Below, one piece after another: positions 57,905 to 64,000 of a DNA stretch of 64,000 bases. The stretch's first letter is position 1. Each line of letters opens with the position of its first letter. The position numbers and the translations under genes are program-made. The notes under the pieces were generated by a model, which was not told the DNA's origin, made no database searches, and saw only the letters and a program-made list of their open reading frames with translations. The stretch is from Gongronella butleri (Eukaryota; Mucoromycota; Mucoromycetes; Mucorales; Cunninghamellaceae): positions 434,001-498,000 of the forward strand of contig JAIWZP010000022.1 of assembly GCA_025201375.1 (NCBI GenBank), in the 5' to 3' direction.

Positions 57905-58546
57905 CATTTACCATTATGCACTTTGCGTGATATTACAGTCGCTCCTGGTTGCTGGACACGTGAATCTATGCTTAACAGCGCTCGACAAGACTGCTCTTAT
58001 CGCTGCATCGAAACCGACCTTGTCGTCAAGACGTCACCTAGAAAAAAAAAAGGCCGCGTTCTCCGCTTTTTTAGTCTCCAACCATTATGAACAACACATT
58101 TTGGCATATACCACTGCTCCTGTTCCTTGTTGTCAGAAACGGCAATTGCTGCTAAGAGCTCTGGTGGTTCACTTGTGTGGCAGCATGGACAACGACGCTG
58201 CGTTTTCGGTCAAAAAACAAAGGTGTCACTTTTGCTCCTTGTTGCATCTCCATAAAAACGTGCCAAAGACCAATTTCAAGAACGTGTGTGCCATTGTGAC
58301 AAACAAAGAGCAAAGTGTACAGGCATCACTCCCAACAGACTCGTTCTCTTTCGAAGTTTTCGAGTATTGCGTTGTATGATGCAAGACGATCAAGAGGAAG
58401 AAGCGGAAAGAAAACAAAAAAAAAAAAAAAGAAATTCTCTTGCTAAATTTGGACCGTCCCGCATCACAAATGGAAGGTGGTCCTTTCAATCTAAGAGACG
58501 CATAGCTGGCTTACATCTGGTGTTGGTACTCTGAAAAGCTGATGTA
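57231..58546. other. Spacer, no gene accepted
   Basis: Includes a T29 run (57874-57902). The frame 57927-58379 has no recognisable domain and a mixed composition; no gene called. Confidence 0.4.
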
Positions 58547-58619
58547 AGAACATTGCTGGAGATGCTCTTAATTAGTCCTCAGATGACTATTGGTGAGCAC
58601 ACCCGTGCCAAAAAAAAAA
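58547..58619 (+). repeat. Poly(A)-ended short repeat, copy 1
   Basis: AGAACATTGCTGGAGATGCT...CCTCAGATGA.TATTGGTG.GCAC...CCGTGCC then A10. Matches 58847-58942. Confidence 0.7.
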
Positions 58620-58760
58620 TAGAATATATTGGTGACACATTTTCGTCGACTGTGACGAATATTGGGAACAGAACCAACTGGTTGGAATGACTGTGACAAT
58701 AAGCAACGGTATTCTGAAAAGCCGATGTAAAAACAGGAAGAATGAACAAGCGTAGATGGG

Positions 58761-58846
58761 ATATTACTGAGCCCTAAGGGGGGTCGTAACAATATTACTA
58801 AACCATAAAGGGGTCCTAAACGATATTACTGAACCCTAAAGCGTGA
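58761..58846 (+). repeat. 31-bp tandem repeat, 2.7 units
   Basis: ATATTACTGAGCCCTAAGG-type units begin at 58761, 58792 and 58823. Confidence 0.85.
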
Positions 58847-58905
58847 GAATGTTGCTGGAGATGCTCTATTAGCCCTCAGATGATTGTTGGCGGGCACAGC
58901 CGTGC

Positions 58906-58942
<37 letters not shown>
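58847..58942 (+). repeat. Poly(A)-ended short repeat, copy 2 (A36)
   Basis: Same head as copy 1, ending CCGTGCC followed by 36 A (58907-58942). Confidence 0.75.
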
Positions 58943-58944
<2 letters not shown>

Positions 58945-59084
58945 AAGAAAGGAAAAGGTAAGATACTGTAATAAGCCGGAATGCTCCAGATGTTCTACTT
59001 TTAAACCGTTACGACGCATTGACAGTATTGGAGACAATCTTTGCATCTTGTTCCTTTTTATTTTTGTGATTTTGCTGCTATCAT

Positions 59085-61229
59085 ATGCGTATTCTTTTAC
59101 CACTTGCCATTGGATTTTTGACGCTTCTCCAAGCTACACAAGCAGTGCCATCGGCTGGACGGGAGGTGTCAAGCCCTGCGCAGGATAAAAGCATGTCTGG
59201 ATTCCTAGGTGAGCTCTTTGCCAAGGCAAAGACGCAGGAGCATGTTGGCAAGGGCATGAAAAAGGGCTCCAGAAAGGACAAATCCCAATTCGGCAACTTC
59301 GACTTGCCTGACGACGATGACTTTTGCCAGGATGCCATTGACCAAGCATTGGACGACTGTGTCTCTCAGGTGGTGATTGACGGCGTCATGCACGAATTCC
59401 CCTGTGGCTGCCAGCCCCTGGATCTAACTGAGTACTGTCCGCGAGATATGATGGGGCCAACCAGCATTAACAGTAAGGACGACTACCCTCCCGCGAGCAC
59501 CGTCACCACTACTGACCTCCACACCACGCTAGATCTCGACGCTGTGTGCCCAGTAAAGACGCAAATAATCCAGGTGGACAACAAGTATCTCGATGTGGCT
59601 TGCACCAACGGCATCACGTCCTTAAATTACGAAGATTTTTGCCCAGCGTCCATCATTACCACGGTGTCAACCACCATCACGGTGTCCACCACCATCATGG
59701 AGCCCACCACCATCACGGAGTCCATCACTATCACGACGGAGCCCACCACCATCACGGAGTCCACCACCATCATGGAGCCCACCACCATCACGGAGTCCAT
59801 CACTATCACGGAGTCCACCACCATCACGGAGGCCATCACCACCACGGAATCCACCACGAAGTCCACCACCACCACGGAGTCCACCACCATCATGGAGTCT
59901 ACCACCACCACGACCACGGAATCCGACGTCATCAGCACGGACTCCACCACCACCACGGAATCCACCACCACCACCACCACGGAATCCGACGTCATCAGCA
60001 CGGACTCCACCACCATCACGGAGTCCACTATTTCCACGACAACTACCACCACCACGGAATCCGACGTCATCAGCAGCACGGACTCCACCACCATCACGGA
60101 GTCCACCACCACCACGGAGTCCACCACCACCACCACCACGGAATCCGACGTCATCAGCACGGACTCCACCACCATCACGGAGTCCACTGTTTCCACGACA
60201 ACTACCACCACCACGGAATCCGATGTCATCAGCACGGAATCCACCACCACCACGGAGTCCACCACCACCACGGAGTCCACCACCACCACCACCACGGAAT
60301 CCGACGTCATCAGCACGGACTCCACCACCATCACGGAGTCCACCACCACCACAGAGTACACGACGACCACCACCACGGAATCCGACGTCATCAGCACGGA
60401 CTCCACCACCACCACGGAGTCCACGACGACCACCACCACGGAATCCGATGTCATTAGCACAGACTCCACCACCATCACGGAGTCCACTATTTCCACGACA
60501 ACTACCACTACCACGGAATCCGACGTCATCAGCACAGATTCCACCACCATCACGGAGTCCACCACCACAACAGAGTCTACCACGACCACCACCACGGAAT
60601 CCGACGTCATTAGCACGGATTCCACCACCATCACGGAGTCCACCACCACCACCACCACGGAGTCCACCAGTACCACGACAACCACCACCACCACGCAGCC
60701 CACCACCACTACCAGCATTTCCACGACAACCACCACCACCACGCAGCACACCACCACCACCACCACCACATCCACCAGTTCCACGACAACCACCACCACC
60801 ACGCAGCCCACCACCACCACCACCACGCAGCCCACCACCACTACCAGCATTTCCACGACAACTACCACCACCACGCTGCCCACCACCACCACCACTACCA
60901 GTATTTCCACGAGAACTACAACCACCACGCAGCCCACCACCACCACGCAGCCCACCACCACCACGCAGCCCACCACCACCACGCAGCCCACCACCACTAC
61001 CACTACCACTATTTCCACTACCACCACCACGCAGCCCACCACCACCACGCAGTCCACCACCACTACCACTACCACTATTTCCACTACCACCACCACGCAG
61101 CCCACCACCACCACCGCTACCACTATTTCCACGAGAACTACCACCACCACGCAGCCCACCACCACCACCACCACCACCACCACTATCACCACTACCACAA
61201 GTACAACCACCGATAAAAAATCGGACTAG
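59085..61229 (+). CDS. Secreted Thr/Ser-rich mucin-like repeat protein, 714 residues
   Basis: Single exon. Signal peptide (MRILLPLAIGFLTLLQATQA). Residues about 20-185 are a small globular region with eight Cys (FCQDA, DDC, PCGCQPL, YCP, VCP, ACTNG, FCP), acidic and partly basic. The rest, about 185-705, is almost pure Thr with Ser, Ile, Glu, Pro. It has three zones: short STTIMEP/STTITES units; about ten units around ESDVISTDSTT; and TTTTQPTTTT units with SISTT interruptions. Such domains are heavily O-mannosylated in fungi, so an extended cell-surface or secreted protein is likely. It ends DKKSD with no hydrophobic GPI tail. Codon use is strongly ACC-biased, so the array probably expands by replication slippage. 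AATAAA lies 80 nt past the stop. Confidence 0.85.
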   Translation: MRILLPLAIGFLTLLQATQAVPSAGREVSSPAQDKSMSGFLGELFAKAKTQEHVGKGMKKGSRKDKSQFGNFDLPDDDDFCQDAIDQALDDCVSQVVIDGVMHEFPCGCQPLDLTEYCPRDMMGPTSINSKDDYPPASTVTTTDLHTTLDLDAVCPVKTQIIQVDNKYLDVACTNGITSLNYEDFCPASIITTVSTTITVSTTIMEPTTITESITITTEPTTITESTTIMEPTTITESITITESTTITEAITTTESTTKSTTTTESTTIMESTTTTTTESDVISTDSTTTTESTTTTTTESDVISTDSTTITESTISTTTTTTTESDVISSTDSTTITESTTTTESTTTTTTESDVISTDSTTITESTVSTTTTTTTESDVISTESTTTTESTTTTESTTTTTTESDVISTDSTTITESTTTTEYTTTTTTESDVISTDSTTTTESTTTTTTESDVISTDSTTITESTISTTTTTTTESDVISTDSTTITESTTTTESTTTTTTESDVISTDSTTITESTTTTTTESTSTTTTTTTTQPTTTTSISTTTTTTTQHTTTTTTTSTSSTTTTTTTQPTTTTTTQPTTTTSISTTTTTTTLPTTTTTTSISTRTTTTTQPTTTTQPTTTTQPTTTTQPTTTTTTTISTTTTTQPTTTTQSTTTTTTTISTTTTTQPTTTTATTISTRTTTTTQPTTTTTTTTTITTTTSTTTDKKSD

Positions 61230-61308
61230 GTGCGGAACCAACACGCTCCTATGTGTAAGCGGCGGGCAAGGCGGAACACTCATGTTCTGTCCATCGTAAA
61301 TGCTTATT

Positions 61309-61314
61309 AATAAA
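61309..61314 (+). terminator. Polyadenylation signal AATAAA of the mucin-like gene
   Basis: AATAAA about 80 nt after the stop, and an A30 run follows 27 nt later (61341-61370). Confidence 0.6.
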
Positions 61315-61339
61315 TGTGTCTCAGCACGACCAACCGGTA

Positions 61340-61340
<1 letters not shown>

Positions 61341-61370
<30 letters not shown>
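61341..61370. repeat. A30 homopolymer downstream of the mucin-like gene
   Basis: Thirty A on the coding strand at the distance expected for a cleavage site. Confidence 0.9.
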
Positions 61371-61372
<2 letters not shown>

Positions 61373-61939
61373 AAGTTTGTGCAAAAGATATCGGCGTGGC
61401 AAAGTCCTGACACAGTCGGAGGAGGCGGTTTGGCATGTTGCTATGTAATTCAGCGAAAGTAGGCTCATTAGATACGTCTCGTTTCTATCTTCTATCTTCT
61501 GAATGAGCTCAGTTCTATGTGCTTATCGTGAAGATTTCGAAACGACACATTTTGTCTAAAATTGAATTTTGACCATTTGTTCAACCAGGACTGAGAGGTT
61601 CGTGCCAATTCAGAGTATAGATAAATATACTTAACGCGACGGACACAACGAATGTCCTCCTGTATGTTTTTGTTGCGACTTGGCAAGTTATTTATCAAAA
61701 ATGTATTTTACCACGTATTATACGCATATTACAGGAGTACGCCATGTAGCCAACTAATTTAATCGTGGCGTTTGACCTTGATCATTACCTGTTTCAAATT
61801 TGGGGCTGTATAGGCAAGGACATCGCGAAAATGCATCAACGATTATTTTGGCCCTAATTTTTACACGCCACGCGTATCTCAAGATTGAATTAACAGACCG
61901 CCGAGAAAACTTGAGATCGTTGAATTCCAGCGTTAGTCT
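61371..61939. other. AT-rich spacer, no gene seen
   Basis: No coding pattern or repeat partner noticed. Confidence 0.4.
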
Positions 61940-62350
61940 TCACCACGTTCAACGATCCCTGAAGGCTAACTCACCGAGAACTCGATGTGATATCTTCAAA
62001 CCACAAGCGCTTTTACCGAGTTTGCCCGCTGATTCATTTGATGTGTCTCGCGTGTCGGGGCGCTCAGCTGCTGCCGCTGTACAAGACAAAATGGTGCTGA
62101 TCTTACCCCTTTTACGCCTATGAAACTGGTGCTTCATCAGAAACTTGCTCACCTGGCCCCAAATTTGGACCAGTTGATGGTACTGTAGATCCAATTCTTC
62201 AGCGGTGTTGATTTATTTCGCGAATCGGATCACTCAGTCTTGAGAAACCTCGAGATTCGTGTTTGGTAGTTAAAACGCAGGGCCAGTCGCACAGCTAAAA
62301 TAATATTTTACGTGTTTTTCGTTTTCGGTGTAAAATCATGATTGGATCAC
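61940..62350 (+). repeat. Repeat family C, single unit
   Basis: CCCTGAAGGCTAACTCACCG, CCACAAGCGCTTTTACCG, GCTGATTCATTTGA, CGCCTATGAAACTGG, TTTGGACCAGTTGATGGTA, CGCGAATCGGATCACTCAG. Followed directly by repeat B as at 33640-34560. Confidence 0.75.
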
Positions 62351-62389
62351 GGGCAAGGGCCACGACTTTGATATTTAGGCGCGTGTGTG

Positions 62390-62671
62390 TTCAAAAAAAG
62401 TGGGTTAAATGTAGAGGTCAATGAGACGGTTGTAGTGAAATCTCCAAAAAATGCCGACTTCTTTCACAAATGCAATGTTAAACACTGCAAAGCATGAGTG
62501 GATTGCCTCGAAAACTGATTCATCAGGCCATTTAGTGGCGCCTTTTTTCAACATGGAGTTGAAAACCAAAGGTCGGTTGAGTCGTTGTGCAGATGAATCC
62601 AAACTACCGATATTTTCACAAATTCAGCGGTGGCTTTCGAAATATTTTGTGGATCGGGATGAAACTGGCAC
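62390..62671 (+). repeat. Repeat family B, copy 3, interrupted by the foldback element
   Basis: Aligns with 15040-15300; the match ends at GGATCGGGATGAAACTGGCA, where the foldback element starts within a few bases. Confidence 0.7.
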
Positions 62672-63691
62672 TACAGTACAGTGCCCGGACAAAAAAAAGT
62701 TTCGCTGTGCATGATTCTCTGCAGTGCAAGGTATCAATTAATCGCGTTAATCTCTGCTGTATTGATCAATAATGGCTCCAGTGATATGAAATTTTGCAGG
62801 AACAATGATTTAAAAGTAAAAAAACAATTCTAAAATTATGAAATGGCTATGCCAAGCCGGTATTGAAATAGATCAAAAAAGGGATACCTGACGCGTCACG
62901 CGACGCGACGCGTGCCTACGCGTATACAATGGCCTGTGGAGATGAATTGGCGTTATGAACACCATCTCCAATTTTTTTTTGCAACGAGTGCAATGGTGCC
63001 TGATTGTATTTTAAGAATCAATTCCATGTTACATGCATTGCATCGGTGCTGTGATCGAATAATGTAAAATCATCATGTGACACGCGTCACGCGTCAGACG
63101 CGCCAAAAGTCGCGATTTCCTTCGTAACATGGTCGTAGTGCTCCTACTGGTCAACCAATCGATAACAGTCTATTCTAGTTCTTTAAATTAAATAAGTACA
63201 ATGGTTTTAAGCCAACTAAGGATTAAAATTAGATAACAGAGATGGCAATTGTTATTCCAGATGCAACTGACGCGTGACGCGTGTCACATGATGATTTTAC
63301 ATTATTCGATCACAGCACCGATGCAATGCAAGTAACATGGAATTGATTCTTAAAATACAATCAGGCACCATTGCACTCGTTGCAAAAAAAATTGGAGATG
63401 GTGTTCATAACGTCAATTCATCTCCACAGGCCATTGTATACGCGTAGGCACGCGTCGCGTCGCGTGACGCGTCAGGTATCCCTTTTTTGATCTATTTCAA
63501 TACCGGCTTGGCATAGCCATTTCATAATTTTAGAATTGTTTTTTTACTTTTAAATCATTGTTCCTGCAAAATTTCATATCACCGGAGCCATTATTGATCA
63601 ATACAGCAGAGATTAACGCGATTAATTGATACCTTGCACTGCAGAGAATTATGCACAGCGAAACTTTTTTTTGTCCGGGCACTGTACTGTA
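62672..63691. mobile_element. Foldback / long-TIR non-autonomous DNA transposon, Tc1/mariner-like ends
   Basis: Left arm 62672-63097 and right arm 63267-63691 are reverse complements, 426 and 425 bp with about five mismatches and one T/A-run length change by eye. The spacer is 169 bp (63098-63266). The outer ends read TACAGTACAGTGCCCGGAC and its complement, with TA at both extremes as expected for TA target duplication. The CAGTGCCCGGACAAAA terminus resembles Tc1/mariner ends. No transposase is encoded, so it would need one in trans. Arms include dense ACGCGT/GACGCG palindromic words near 62890-62935. Confidence 0.85.
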
Positions 63692-64000
63692 TCTGACACC
63701 TGAGTCACAAGTTGTGTTACACGAGTGACAACGAGTGACAAAATCACAGCCAAATTTTAGCCCAGTGACAGCGGCCATTTGTCGGGGTCACAAGAAAATG
63801 GCACAATACATAATGTATTGTACCATGTCTCGCCTCATTTTTGTCAAGTACACAATGTACGTGACATTTTCTGAGTGACACGGCCCTGAGGTTCCGGACC
63901 ATGATATTGTAGTGACCTTTTTTTTTTTTGCGCGTTGATGGATGGGTGGGCTCAATGTGGTGATCCCCCCTTTTTTTTTTTTTTTGCGCGTGGATGGATG
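63692..64000. repeat. GTGACA-rich tract and T-run/GCGCG direct repeat at window end
   Basis: GTGACA words recur seven or so times between 63700 and 63890. T12 plus GCGCGTTGATGGATG (63918-63944) is repeated as T15 plus GCGCGTGGATGGATG (63971-64000), reaching the window edge. Confidence 0.7.

Noticed and set aside
59627..61436. Antisense frames of 527 and 589 codons
   Set aside because: They mirror the Thr-codon repeat of the mucin-like gene and encode only Val or Gly/Arg runs.
1..64000. CRISPR arrays, rRNA, bacterial operons or viral genes
   Set aside because: None seen; the regular repeats are protein-coding or transposon-like, and all genes are fungal in type.

Overview
This is nuclear DNA from a fungus, most likely an early-diverging lineage (Mucoromycota or Zoopagomycota-like). 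That placement is inference from the gene set and the short T-rich introns; I cannot name a species. All recognisable genes are eukaryotic: HEM12, a Ran1-type kinase, AdoMet decarboxylase, a PTM1/TMEM87-type membrane protein, nicotinamide riboside kinase, a PPR protein, ZNF830 and Nop13-like RNA-binding proteins, and a cytochrome-b5-fused desaturase. Many are split by 45-105 nt introns with GT..AG ends and a long T-run before the acceptor. T-runs also commonly precede start codons.

Layout. 1-6.8 kb: the end of an MFS drug/H+ antiporter gene, convergent with HEM12, then a Ran1-like kinase. 8.5-14.7 kb: a secreted-entry CPA2 (TMCO3-like) cation/proton antiporter, an EF-hand/ZZ membrane-anchored protein, and a divergently transcribed GPALPP1/DUF3752 protein. 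14.7-18.6 kb: repeat-rich, almost gene-free. 18.6-28.3 kb: a TLC-domain membrane protein, a LARGE-like GT49 glycosyltransferase and the polyamine enzyme AdoMetDC, separated by long spacers, one holding a dispersed repeat. 30.3-39.6 kb: a small two-finger C2H2 protein, a PTM1-like 7-TM protein, NRK1, a mitochondrial PPR protein and an unknown secreted protein. 39.6-48.3 kb: a mosaic of repeats, decayed coding fragments and a duplicated, broken copy of the 3' ends of the next two genes. 48.3-54.3 kb: an MDR oxidoreductase, ZNF830 homologue, Nop13-like two-RRM protein and a delta-8 sphingolipid-type desaturase. 54.3-64 kb: tandem and dispersed non-coding repeats, a 714-residue Thr/Ser-rich secreted mucin-like protein, and a 1.02-kb near-perfect inverted-repeat (foldback) element with Tc1/mariner-like ends.

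The genes are mostly ordinary housekeeping or membrane functions and do not form one pathway. The unusual material lies between them: at least four families of non-coding dispersed repeats (called A, B, C, D here), many rich in ACGCGT palindromes; the foldback element; SINE-like units ending in poly(A); and a segmental duplication that has fused a repeat in frame to the C-terminus of ZNF830. Exon coordinates were read by eye from splice signals and frame continuity. Repeat boundaries are approximate to about 20 bp.
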